Origin: Acanthamoeba castellanii str. Neff
Lineage: Eukaryota; Discosea; Longamoebia; Acanthamoebidae
DNA: 64,000 nucleotides
Direction: 5' to 3'
Assembly (NCBI RefSeq): GCF_000313135.1
Contig: NW_004457654.1
Span: forward strand, 70,210-134,209
The position numbers and the translations under genes were made by a program. Of the stretch, positions 1-11,500 are shown one piece after another. Numbering within the stretch: the first letter of the stretch is position 1; each line of letters begins with the position of its first letter. The notes beneath the pieces are model-generated. The model made no database searches and was not told the origin of the DNA. It worked only from the letters and a program-made list of their open reading frames with translations.

Positions 1-2002
1 CTTGTTGACACACGACACACGACACACGACACACACCGCACCATCAGCGTGGGAGGAACATAGCAAGACGTGAAAAGAGATTGGGAGATGGGTACTGGAG
101 CTCGAAGGGGATGAGTGGGTCGGGTAGTTCTCGAAGCCATGTCTTGAGGAGGTTGGCCAAATCGTGCGGGTTGAGCGTGTCCAGCGTGTATCGGTTACAC
201 TCGAGCTCGGCCTTGAGGTCGTTGGTTCGCTTCGTATCTCCCTTCACCCTGTTGTTGTCGTCGTCGTTATCATGGAGTCAGCCAACGCGAGAGTAGCAGA
301 GGGATCCTGCGGAATGGTGACGGACCTGAAGATGCCCAGGGCAGAGTGGCCGTTGAGTCTGAGAACTCCTTCGCAAAGGTGTACCATGATCTGAGGCACT
401 TCCAACCCTATTCCCTTCTCCTTCTGCCAGTCCATGATCTCCTGTAGAGACATCACAAACGGTGATCCGCAAAAGGGTGCCTCCTGCGTTGCGCGTTGCG
501 TGTTGTTGGCGTTTAGCGGCCACAAGAGCGAAACCGATCTCCATCAATTAATGGCACTGGCCACTGCACCTTCATCATTTCGATCTCGTGGTAGGAGGGC
601 ACTCGCGCGCTTGGTGGCGCCTCGCAGATCAGGTCCAGCTTCCGCACGCAGAATCGGGCGTAGGAAGCTTGTCGTGAGTCAGAGAGCTTCGTGTGCTCCC
701 ACAGGTGCTTGCGCAGCCACTCTTCAAAATTGCGCGTTGGTGGGAAGGTCACGCAGCAGAACGTCATGAGCTCCCACCCCTTGTAGAGTATCTCGCTGTA
801 AAAATGTCAACGATGTGAGCTCTGGTGGCAAGAATGTGGCCTCAAGAAGAGAGAGAGAGATATGAGAGAGACGAGGGTATACGTACGCGGATGGCGTATC
901 ACAGGTTTGCTTACATATCTGGCAGTAGACCTCATCTCGTATTTGCCCCTCTCGCAGTGCCTCTTGTAGCAGCTCTCTGGCCGTTGCGATCTCCTCCGTT
1001 GGCCGCAAGGGCTTCTTTAGGCCTTGGTAGGTCAGGATCAGTGTGCGTGTTAAGGAACAATGCAGACGTAGCGAAGAGCTAAGATGAAAGAGATGAGAGG
1101 CCAGAGGAAGGAATGAAGGGTTTGAGGATATGTTGAAACATCTTGATGGCGATGGAGTGCAGCTCCGGCTTGTTCTTGAGGTCGAGCAGAGGACTATCCA
1201 TATCTTTCTGCACGACCGCGGCGGGGTGTAAGAAGAAAGAGTCAGGGCACTTGCCTGCAGCAGCGGTCGCCGAGTCCGCGTGTACCTTCTGGAATGTGAG
1301 GAGGTCCTTGATTGGCACCTGCCGCTTGAAGATGCCCTTCTTGCGGGTCTTGAAGTACTTGCGTGCATAGCCCTCGAGCTGGAACTTGGCAATGTCGCCA
1401 CGGACATCTTTCGGCAGAGGAGAGGGAGAAGATGTGATGGGGGTGGCAGGGGGCGGGCAGACGAAGTTGGGGCTGACCGGCAGCACGCTCAACGAGTGCC
1501 TGTCGAAGAAACCTCGCGGGTGGCGGGCGGCAGCGGCTGCCCCGAGGCTACCAGCGCTGCGCGGCGAAGGAGGAATGGGGGGCGAGGTGACGGTGGACAG
1601 CTCCTGCGATATGTACAAAACGCCGCCGCTGAGTGGCGGGGGCAGAGGAGCCGTGTGCCAGTCTTCGCCCAGGGGGTCGTCCGCCGGGTCCTTCGCCTTC
1701 TTGGGCCGTAGGGTTGTTGGGGTGTCGGCCGTCTTCGTCTTGGTGGCCTCCTGTAGCTTTTTCTTTGTGCGTTGAACAAGAAGAGGAGGAGAGGGTGAGG
1801 GATTCATGACGTGTGGTGGCCGGGGAGCCCGTACCTTGCGCGACAGGTTTCGTATGCTGGCCACTTTCCCCAGAAGCCCCAGCGGTGGAGGGGTTCGCTC
1901 GTTGTCCCCCGACTGCGGGGCGACCCGCGGGGACCTTGGAACGATTACCGAAGAGTCTCCCGGTCGTCCACCAAGGGTACTACCCTTCCTCTCCTTCATC
2001 AT
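1..2002 (-). CDS. MyTH4-RhoGAP domain protein, 3' end outside window
   Basis: Multi-exon gene read right to left. The proposed start is the ATG pair at 1997-2002, followed by a low-complexity basic and Pro-rich N-terminus. A MyTH4 domain is split over several exons: KFQLEGYARKYF near 1350, LKKPLRPTEEIATARELL near 1000, DEVYCQICKQT near 920, and RNFEEWLRKHLWEH near 720. A RhoGAP domain follows, with GIFRSV carrying the probable arginine finger near 330 and LLKTWLRELPDPLIPFEL near 130. RhoGAPs speed GTP hydrolysis on Rho/Rac GTPases; MyTH4 modules bind microtubules or partner proteins. The MyTH4-RhoGAP pairing resembles ARHGAP39/Vilse, but no WW domain is seen. The end of the GAP domain lies off the left edge. 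Start codon and N-terminal exon structure are uncertain; an intron near 1769-1836 is possible. Confidence 0.8.
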
Positions 2003-2192
2003 CTTCCTCGACAAAGGTCTTCGTCCTCTCTCTCTCCCCGTCCGAACTATGTGACCGTTCCTTTTCTCGATGCCTGCCGTCGTGTGGTCTTTAGTCAAGA
2101 AGCGTTCGATTTCCGTACTCCGCTTCAGCGCCGAAGTGACGGAAAACCAAAAAAGGAGGTGGATCCCATTTTTATGTACCCTGTTGTTCTTT

Positions 2193-2217
2193 TCACCTTC
2201 CTCCTCGCCTTGCCCGC

Positions 2218-2266
<49 letters not shown>

Positions 2267-5200
2267 AGTTGTTGCTGCTCGCACGGTTGGTGTGGTTGCG
2301 GTAGTTGGTGGCGACGGTGCTGCCGGCGGCTGGACCTCGAGTTCGCTGTGACGTTGAAGCAGTCGAGTGGTGGGGGGACTGCCGAGGCTGCTGGGCCGCC
2401 TGCTTCCGCTTTCGTCCCGCCCCGTAGTTGTGATCGCCGCGTTGTTGCTGCGTCGTCGGGTTCTTGTCCGCCGAGCCGCCGCTGTAGCACTGCCAGGCGG
2501 AATGTCCGGGCCGGCCGCAGTTGCCGCAGTTGTGACAAGCGGACGTCGTACTCGCAGGTACCACCGGCGCCGGCGCCGACACAGCCGCCGCGGGCGCGGG
2601 CGACATCGTTACCCGGGGCCTCTTGTTCGAGTCCAGTGGGTAGGTATCGCGCGGCCACTGCGCGGGACGACCTGCAGTCCGCAACTGTGTTTCTCTGTCG
2701 TCGTCGAGGGGAGCCTTCCGTTTGTTGGTGGCACGACCAACTGCTGCTTGCGCTGCCTCGCCCGAGGGCGCGCAGTTCACGAACTGGTGGAAGAGCTCCT
2801 GTGCACCACCAAGTTCGTGAGGGTTCAAGGGAGCCACTTGAAACCTATCATGATCTGGTGAAAACGAAAATTAGACGTAGGGGGTACGTACCAGAACGCG
2901 AGGTGGGATCCAGGGGTTCTGCGCAATGCGATCCTCGTTCGACGAAGTTATGAACTGCCGAAGCGGCCCGGCGGCGAGGGCGAGCTGAGCCGTGAATGGC
3001 GTCATCATCGGACATCGAGCTAGGAATAGTTCGTGCTGTGTGGAAAAACGGGACGAACCGATTGTGTTAACACAACTGACAATGCAGGGAGATCGGAACT
3101 GCAGAACCAGAGGCCACGTACTTGCGTTTCTTCGGGTAGCAGCCAACCCTCGCGATTGCTCCAACGACTCAGTGACTGAGAGGAAAGGAGAAGTGAGATG
3201 GCGACGTGACACGGCCAGCAAAAGCACTAAGAACCTTTTCCCACGCCTCGCTCGTGCAAGCGGCCTCTTCGATCGCTATGCGAATGATCGACACCGTATC
3301 CTCATCGGTGAAGGCATAGCGGATGACTACCTGCGGCAGCGAGTTGGCCAGCCGAGCGGTGACTCGCTGAAGGGACTCGGTGGGAAGGGAGTCACTACAG
3401 GGAGTTAGACTCATCACCGAACGCAAATACAGAGGAGGTGAGACCTACCTTGCTCCGTCTGAGCGGAGGGTGAAGATCAGCCAGCATTTCTCGAACGAGA
3501 CGAGGGCTAGAATGCTGTTGACCAATGCTCTCGCTTCGTCGTCGGACGAGAGCACCGCCGCAGGGCGGATAGTCATACATACTCTATCGTCGAAGATGAT
3601 GTCGATGGGATCGCGTAACGTGCGTTCGATCAGGGCGACGTGCTGCTTCTCTAAACCTCGAACGAGGGAGTGATGCTGCAATAAGCCCTCGCTCGCCATC
3701 AGAGTCACTGGTTGAAGCTCAACCGACGCGGTGGTTTGCACAACCTCGCAGGCAACTGATGACAAATCTGGAAACAGGGTTAGTACGCAACATGGGTTGC
3801 GGGTAAGAGTGTACATCATACCTTGCAACAATTTTCCTGGCCACTTCCGAGCATCTATGTCGCGAAGCGTAATGGGATGGGCGGGGTGGCTCTCCGCCTG
3901 CCGTCCATGAAAGTGACCTCTGGACGATGAAGAAATGTGAGGAACCGAATGAGCACAGACTCCACTCGAGTAGCTTACCTCACGGCATGGCACCAAGCAC
4001 TTACAAACTCGTCGCTGGAGGCGTGTTCTTGCCACACGGGTACGATGCACACTTCGGTGATGCGTTCTTGGGACAGCAGCGCTTGTAGTTCAAGCGACTC
4101 GATGAATGGGCGGTTGGAGTCGTAGACGGCGAGCAAGGTGAATGCCTCCCACGGGAAGTCGTTCCGGACGGCCTCCTTGGTCGCGATCCAGCAGTCCACG
4201 CCAGAATGCGCAAGGCAGTCACTAAAAGCGTCATGATCAGCAAATGTAACATCAGTCACGTAAAGTTTCAGGCGTACATAATGTCTCTTTCTCCGATTGC
4301 GGACGGGCGGCTAGCTTGCCCAGCTTGGATCGCCTGAATCATGGCAGGAATGATCTCAGGCTTATCAACCACCACAATGGCCTGTAACAGATATGAGGAA
4401 AGGCTGCCGCGGGGCGCTTCAACACGAAAGCAGGTACCGCACCCTGAATGGCCTTCCCGACGAGCGTGGAGGACGCGCTGCCTCCTGCAGCAGACCACAA
4501 AGCTTGCCAAAGCCTGGGTGTTCGAGCAGGAGACCCGCCTCGACTTCTCCTGCCAGCATTTCCAGCTCTCCGGCGAAGGCGCCAACTTCCGCTGCGCAAT
4601 GGCGATTCACTCAGCAAGCGGCAGGAGTGCGGCAGGCTAAAAGGAAAGCTTCGGTGGCTGTACCTAAACTAAGCTGGCCTCCCATCAATGCCATGTGTAG
4701 CTGATCGCGAGCGAAAAGGACACCGCCAATCTTGATGGCCTCGATAGCGGATGTGATAGCGAGCAGTGTGCGAAACAGTGAATCGAACCCTGCGCCACTT
4801 CTTTCATGAGGAGCTCTGGTGATCGAAAAGAGGCGTCAGAGCGTACCGGGCGTATGTGCCGCTCCGTTTCGACCTTGCTCGATGCACCTGAGGAACCATA
4901 TCAATACAGTCTACAGACGCAAAGCGCAAAGGGAAATGGGGGTACCTGAGCGATGCCAGAGTAACCGCTCCCGAGGGAAGACGGACATGGGGATGCTGAG
5001 CCTGAGCTGCCTGGAGCAGATAGTGCTGGCTCTCTTCGGCTGTTTGCAGGACGCTAGCGGTCGATCCTGTGGTGCAGGTCAGTTTTAGCGCTTGCGCGTA
5101 AGGTTCGTATTGTTTCTCACCTGAAAGAGCGACCTGCCAGGAGTGCTTCGCCTGCGCATGGCGCGCTATGTCCGGGTCGTCGAGTGCCCGGCACACGATC

Positions 5201-8200
5201 TGCTCAAGAGGTAGCGTCGTCACGAGAGCGGAAACTTGCTTCGTAGTGGTGCTCGGAGATGAAGACAGAGCGAGCCGCTTCCATCCAGGAATGTTGCCGA
5301 GTGTGTGCTTGATGACCGGGCGATAAGTGTCGAGCCAAGCGTCCTCGCCGGTGAAGTCGAAGAAAACACACGCCAGGTTCTCGAACAATGCTCTGCCGAT
5401 CGTGAAATAGTGTGAGCTAATGCCGTAACTCGGAGCTAGGGTGTCGTACAAGCGATCTGCCGTGTCCGTGGCAAAGGAGCGCGCATCTGCGAAGACGAAG
5501 GCGCTCTCACCTACTTTGACGGTGTCTAGCTCTTCGACGCCCAACACGCCGTAGTTCGCATGACCCTGAATCAGCGACTTGTGATATTGCAGCGCGGCTC
5601 TTAGGTTGGTCGTTGAGCAGCTCAACCACAAGAGCTTGGTGCCGGGAAACGAGAGGTAGTTGAAGGCGAGCAGAGCTGCCACGGGATGAAAAGGAACGCT
5701 CGGAGGAAGAACTAGCAGGCTGTTACGCCGTCGGATCTGGTCGGCCAACTCCACCTGATACCGAACCACGGTCAGGTAAACCCCAGCAAAGAGCGCACAT
5801 ACAACCGCACCTGATAGTCGAGGAAAGGAGCGCCGCGAGGTATCTCCAACCGATAGTCACTGGCCCACATATCGGAAACGTAGCGGTGCACCTCAGGAAG
5901 AGCTGCCAGATTCTTGTGAGTACCAGGGGAAGATATGAGTTACGGGCACGGTACGTCTACCTTTCCCTCGGATCCTCATGTAGTCATCGATGGAATCCTA
6001 TCACACTATTAGCACTAGCACTAACTTTCAGGTGCGGTTGTAGGTGCGCTCCAGGAAGAAAGACGAAGAGGCCTACCGTAATGGAAGTGAAGCACTTCGA
6101 CGGATCTCGCGGATTCTCAGAGCGGAGGCGACGCGTTTCAGTGGGTGGTCGTTCCTCCAAAACGGCGTCCTGAAATAAACGTGATCAGTACAGAGGTTGT
6201 AAGTATGGGCTGGTGGGCATCTTACTTCCTTGACGCATTGGTAGAGGCACGGCTGCTCTGCTGGCTGATCCGCTAGCTCCTCTACAATGGCCGCGAACTC
6301 GCTCGGAGGAGGTAACGATTCTAACATCGACAAGTATCTATAGAGGAGACCTGGGGAAGGGAGATAGATTACAATGGGTGAAGTGTATGGAGAACGATCT
6401 CGAGAAAGCGCGAACCTGTGCTATCCGCTCGATCATCGAAAGTGCAGTCTTTCTTTGCCTGCCGAATGAAGACCAGCTCCTGCCACGATCATTAGCGGAA
6501 TTGTCAATTCTCTCATGACGCATCAGTGGTGTCGATTACCTCTCCGAAGTTGGAGAAGACCTCGTCATCCAAAAAGATGAGGTTCGTAATGGGCTCCGGC
6601 TCTTCCTCTTGCCTCACTGACGTATTGATCAATGTGAGAAGACACGAAGAGGTGTGGCGAGACACATTGGCGCACCTGATGCTATCTCAAGCGAAAACTC
6701 TTCCCACGGTCGAGAGTTGAGCGTGATATTGTGGAGAGTATGCACCGCTGGCGGCTGCATAAGCGAGCTCGACAATCCGCGAGGCGTTTCATTCCACAAG
6801 GGCGGAAGCCGAAGCTCGAGTGTTTCAACGGGCTTAGAGCTACTAACGACCCGTAGGAAGGCATCAAGATAGCTTCCGTATGCGGCCTGCAGCGCACAGG
6901 TCAGTCATACGTACGCTAAGAGAGAACCGAACGAACCAGTACGAGAGTGCGCACCTTCACATCGTTTATCCGCGGGACTGGTAAGCTGCTGACCGCATCG
7001 TTGAGAAAGCGTATTTGCCCGCTCCAGAACTTCTCGGCCAGGACGATCATCTCTTGCTCGCTCGAAAGGCCCAGAGGCAACTCCGGAGCGAGCTTTTCGG
7101 GTGGCGGGTGCAGTTGCACGCAGGGCTGAGCGCCGGTGTATCGTGCGTGCTTCGGTGCTAGAAGAATGGCAGGGGCTTCCAGATATAGCAGCGGCACTGG
7201 TAACAGAGTCTAGGTTAACTCGAGTTGAGGCTCTACTTCGCAGCCTGAGATGCGCCATGTACCTCCACCTTTTGTTTCAGTAACTTCATCCTCCGCAGTC
7301 TCGAAGGACACCGGCGGGTCCTTCGCAGGAAGGTCTTCGTACGGTCGAGGCGGCTCATTCTTGCACACGCAAAGCCCTGTTCGCGAGATATCTTAGCCAT
7401 TGCAGGTGCTGAAAGGCGCAAGGTAAGTACCCAGTAGGTCTGGAAGCGTCATATCGAGGGCCATATCCACATATTCGCTGCCACACGCGAACGACACGCT
7501 CTCCAGAAAAGAGCTTTGCTCGGCAAGGCCGAAGGCCAGGTGGCTCGGTTCTAGAAGCTCCGGCCCGCTTGAGGCGCGACACGAGAAGCTCTCCCGAAGA
7601 GGTCCGGAATCGACGGTTGCCACGTCTGCCGAAGTCCCAGTCTGCGGCTCCAAATAGTGTAGAACTCTTTGGAGAAGGTCAGAGTGGCCAAGGAGCGAGA
7701 ACTCCGAGTACGTACTCATCCGGATAAATGCTCTTGAATGCCAGAAGCTCTTTCTCTGGCTGTCCGGAAGTGAAGCTATGTAGTAGGGACCTAGCGAGTC
7801 TCGGGTCGAAGTAGCAGATCGGTGAAACGGTCGAGAAGGGAAGTTCGACGCACTCGATATCGACGTGTCGCGTGCGGCCGACAGGACGTGAATCCAACAG
7901 CAGCTTTTCATCACCAAGCTTGTGTTCATTGCGATTGACCGGAACGGGAGAGAAGAAGCTCGAGAGGTCCTGAGGAAACTCCGAAGTAGAGGTCTCAAGA
8001 CAGCTCTCCACCTCCCACTCGAGCTGCGTCCCGAGCTTCCCAAGAAGCTGAAGCGGGAACGTGGCGTAGCGCAAGTAGTCCCTACACATAAAAGACGGTT
8101 GGAAATAACAACACGGCATAGCATTACCAAGGTTCGTCGCGCATACCATGTGGTGTCCTGGTCCGCATCTACACGGGGTACCGGTAGAGCGGCTATCAGG

Positions 8201-8360
8201 GCCAAGCTGCACGCATGCTCGTTCGACTTGAGCGCAAAGAAGTCTGCATAGATAGAACGCGAAGGTGAGGCAAGAAGCTGGTTTGTTACGCTTAACCAGA
8301 GCCCTGGCTACTCTTCTCTGGAGCGAGGCGCGTACCTCTGCTCAGAAACTTGAGCCGCAT
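2193..8360 (-). CDS. SHOC1/ZIP2-like meiotic crossover protein (XPF-related, helicase-dead)
   Basis: Long multi-exon gene. Exon 1 (8336-8360) encodes MRLKFLSR; exon 2 is 8147-8243, exon 3 starts at 8081, and the joins keep frame. The centre (4804-5769) has an SF2-helicase-like fold without catalytic motifs: LLVLPPSVPFHPVAALL replaces the Walker A loop, FFDFTGED replaces the DExH box, and LALSSSPSTTTKQV matches motif III. Near 4130 CWIATKEAVRNDFPW resembles helicase lobe 2. An XPF-like region (3445-3900, LIERTLRDPIDIIF) lacks the GDxnERKxxxD nuclease signature. Near 2900-3070 FLARCPMMTPFTAQLAL and WIPPRVL fit an HhH2 domain. This order, with dead helicase and dead nuclease, is that of SHOC1/ZIP2, the ZMM factor that stabilises branched crossover intermediates with SPO16. 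The tail has a CX2CX4HX4C knuckle (near 2530), about 16 Asn and a basic end. Its link to the body, across a 33/37-nt intron, is uncertain. FANCM/Hef relatives are the alternative. Confidence 0.65.
2218..2267. repeat. (TTG)n trinucleotide tract, poly-Asn coding on the minus strand
   Basis: About 16-17 uninterrupted TTG units. Read on the minus strand in the frame of the CCHC-tail exon they give a run of Asn (AAC) just before the basic terminus KRARRGGR. Asn runs are common in amoebozoan proteins. The other minus-strand frames would give Gln or Thr. Confidence 0.85.
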
Positions 8361-8523
8361 TGTGTCGAGTAGAGGAAGATCGAAGCAGGAGACGTGGCTT
8401 GTCTGGCAAAAGTGCCGCAAAAGAAATGCGGCTTGGTTTTGCCTGCCTGTGTCTGTGGGCATTTCTTTTACGACCCTTTTGCCAGACAGCAAGCACACAA
8501 GTAGGAGACACGGACGCAAGGCG
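8361..8523. promoter_or_regulatory. Divergent promoter with 31-bp imperfect inverted repeat
   Basis: The gap separates the SHOC1-like start (8360, minus) from the proposed start of the acidic protein (8524, plus). Arms 8399-8429 and 8459-8489 match at 27 of 31 positions when one is reverse-complemented, with a 29-nt spacer. Each arm includes GTCTGGCAAAAG and AAAAGAAATGC. Both strands read the peptide VWQKxRKRNA through their arm, simply because of the inversion. It could be a cruciform or hairpin, a protein-binding palindrome, or a MITE remnant. Confidence 0.75.
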
Positions 8524-11500
8524 ATGCAGAACGATAGACCTTCACCTGTGAAGCCATTCATGTCGCGCACTAGCGAAATCGATCCAGCAGTGGACGGGGT
8601 ACGTACACTCTTTTTCGGAAGTAGAACTTCGCGTCTCGGTCGTGTAGAGGCTAACCGTGTAGAGCCACAGGCCGCCCCGCCAGAGCAGGCGCGTAGCCGC
8701 AGCCCGCCCCGCTTTCCTTTCCGCTTCTTTCCTTCGTTCGGCAGCAACCCGTCGTCAACCAGCGGATCGGCTGCAGCAGGCATGCGTAGAGACGTAGCTG
8801 CTGCTGAGCCGGCAACCTCTGCGGTCTTTCCAACGCCTACGGTCGGTACGAGCACCAACGGAGATAGGCCTGTTCTTTCACGGTTCTTCGCCGCGCCGTC
8901 CTTCATCCCGTCGAGGCCGCTGGCTTCAAGACCTTCGTTCTGTCTGCCACCTCGCCCTGCGGCAGTATCTCTCGGCGGCTCAAACCCCTCGGGCCTCATC
9001 TTCTCGTCGCCAACGCGCCCGATTGTAGACGCTCGTCCCACCCCGAGTCTGTGCCTCGAGAACGAACTCGGTGTAGAAGCGACAGCTCACACTCGAACGA
9101 TCGACACGGTCCCAGATCCAAGCGGCAAGGTACCTCGCGCCATGCCCTTCTCTGTTTCGCGACTAAGAAGTGAGCTCAAACAGTTAGCGAAGCAAGCGGA
9201 AGTCTCTCTCGAACCTCCCAGTGAGGAAGCTCCTAGTGAGCCGCAAGGGCGTACCTCACCGCGTGAAGATCTGTCGAACAATGCCGAAGAGAAGTCGGCG
9301 CACTACATCGGCTGCGATCCAGCGCTCGACACGGGACGCGAACGGGACGAGGGGCTCAGCACTTCCGACGAGGACAGCGACGAGGACCGGAGCACGCCAA
9401 GCGACCCTGAAGAGCAGACGAGAAGCGAGGAAGCCTCGGACGAATGGCCGAACCCTGCCGAGGCTCAGATGTTAACTGCACCGACGGAGCCGAGCGAACC
9501 CGCTCCCGAGCCCCTTTCCGTCGAGGCGTCTTGCGTCGTCGAAGTGGTACCGCAGGAACTCGGCCATGTCGAACCACGAGTGCCTTCCGCGCCGGCCAGC
9601 CCTTCGAACCTCGGAGCACTGGTCGCTCGTGTAGAAGGTGAGTTTGTCGAAGCGGAACCGAAGGAGCTCGGCCATGTCGAACCTCCAACGCCGTCCGCGC
9701 CAGCCAGTCCTTCGAACCCCGGAGCACTGGTCGCTCGTATCGAGGTCGAGTTGCTTGCAGAGCCGCAAGTACTGGTCCCGACGTCGTCGGTTGACGCTTG
9801 CGTTCAATGGTCGACGCTCGCGGCAGCACTTCTCGAGCCCGCCGGTCCGAGCAAACTGACAGCGGCGGAATCCTTCGTGCCGACCGAAGACCTAACGTGT
9901 AAGCTCGCGTTGCCGGAGCCAATAGAGCCTCTTCCGTCTGTCGAGGAACGAGCCCTGGACGAACCTACCGATGAGCCTTCCGAACGCGTGGCGGTGGAAC
10001 CGGAGGCGATGCACTCGAGTGAAGAAGGGCCGGCGCTTCGTGAACTGAGTGAACCGACAGCCTACCTCGTATCGACCGAAGGCCAGGCGCCTTGTGAACT
10101 CCAGGCGAGCGAACCGGTGTCGGTGGCATCTGTACTCCTCGAAGCTTGCGGGTATACACTCGCCGGGCCTCCGACGGCGTGCCTCGTACCCGAAACGAAG
10201 TCCTCGGAACCACTCATCTGCGAAGCGCGAGCACCGGTACAACCGCTGGCGACGGAGGTCGCGGAGGAAGCGCTGCCTGTGGAGCCGCAGGCTGCTGATC
10301 AAGATCGGCCGAGCGAGAGCGAAGTAGAAGGAACGCAGAACGAGCCTGCCGTCGAGATGTCGGAACCGAGCGCGGAACTCGAGCTGGGGATGGAGATCGA
10401 ACCCGTGATCGAGGAATCGAAGGATCTTCCGAATCAGGGAAAGAGCTGCGGGAGCATAGAAGAGGAGGAGAGCACGACCCAGCCAGCGCCAACCATAAGC
10501 ATCGAAGCGGAGAACTGCAGCGGCGATACGGAAGAAGCGATTCGTACGGAGGCCGATTACGTAACCGTCGAGCAGCCGATCGCATTCGATGGTGAGCTCG
10601 AGGACCACGTCGAACTCCGAGCCGGGTCTGTGCGAGAAGCGGACAAGGTCCAAGAGGAGATCGCGGCGGCATTCGGTGAGATCACGGTAGAGACGCCCAA
10701 CACGACGATCAACAACGACAAGGAAAAGAAGACAGACGAAGAGAAACTAGAAGAGGAACACGAGAAGCAAGAAAGCTCGGGCGAAGGAATGCAGAACGAG
10801 CACACGATCGAAGAGAAGACCACCGAGGAGAACGAAGAGCGAAAAGAGGAAAGCGATAAAGATCGAATGGACATTGAGGTGGCACCACAAGGAGAGGAGG
10901 AGGCGAACGAATCGATCTCGTCGTTGATAGAGGAAAGCGAGAAGGAAGAACGCGAAGCCGAAGAAAACGACCAACGCGAGGATACAACAGATCAACGGGT
11001 TCAAGAAGACCAAACGGAACGAGAGATGAAGGTCGAGAAGGAGGAGGTACCGTGCGCGAGCGTCGACGCGTCCAGCTCGTTCGACGTCTGGCTTCGGACC
11101 GAGGTCTTGCCGCTCGACGATACGCGCCCAAGCCCGACCACCAGGCCGAACGATCCCCTGGCCAGCGTCACCAGTGCGCGCCTGCCTCCTCTCGCCCGAG
11201 CTAATGTCGGTCTAACCACCGTGTCTCTTCTCTCTTCTCTCACCGCTCAGTCGATCGACCGGCGAGCCCGGGAGGAGCGGAGGAGCACGATGCGTGGCAG
11301 CGTCTGCTCCGGCAGCTCAGGCAGAGGGCTAGCGAGGGCAGGGGCACCACGGCGGAGGTGGAGGCGGAGCGAGCCCCGGCCTTCGACGGCTGCACCCTTC
11401 CCGCGGCCGAGGGAAGCGAGCCGCAGTTCGCGTGCGGGGGCCGCAAGCGAGGCTTGGCCGAGCTCGCGGTCACGGGCGAGGGCAGGGAGACGAGGCCTGG

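Noticed and set aside
57..70. End of the RhoGAP ORF near 44 taken as the natural C-terminus
   Set aside because: The GAP fold is incomplete there, and the CACACGA repeat at 9-35 looks intronic; the gene most likely continues beyond the left edge.
2070..2351. ORFs encoding poly-Val, poly-Cys or poly-Gln across the TTG tract
   Set aside because: They are alternative readings of the same trinucleotide tract without flanking coding signals; the Asn frame is linked to a zinc knuckle.
8350..8523. Upstream in-frame extension of the acidic protein to ATG 8350
   Set aside because: It would overlap exon 1 of the SHOC1-like gene and read through both arms of the inverted repeat, giving a peptide that exists on both strands only because of the inversion.
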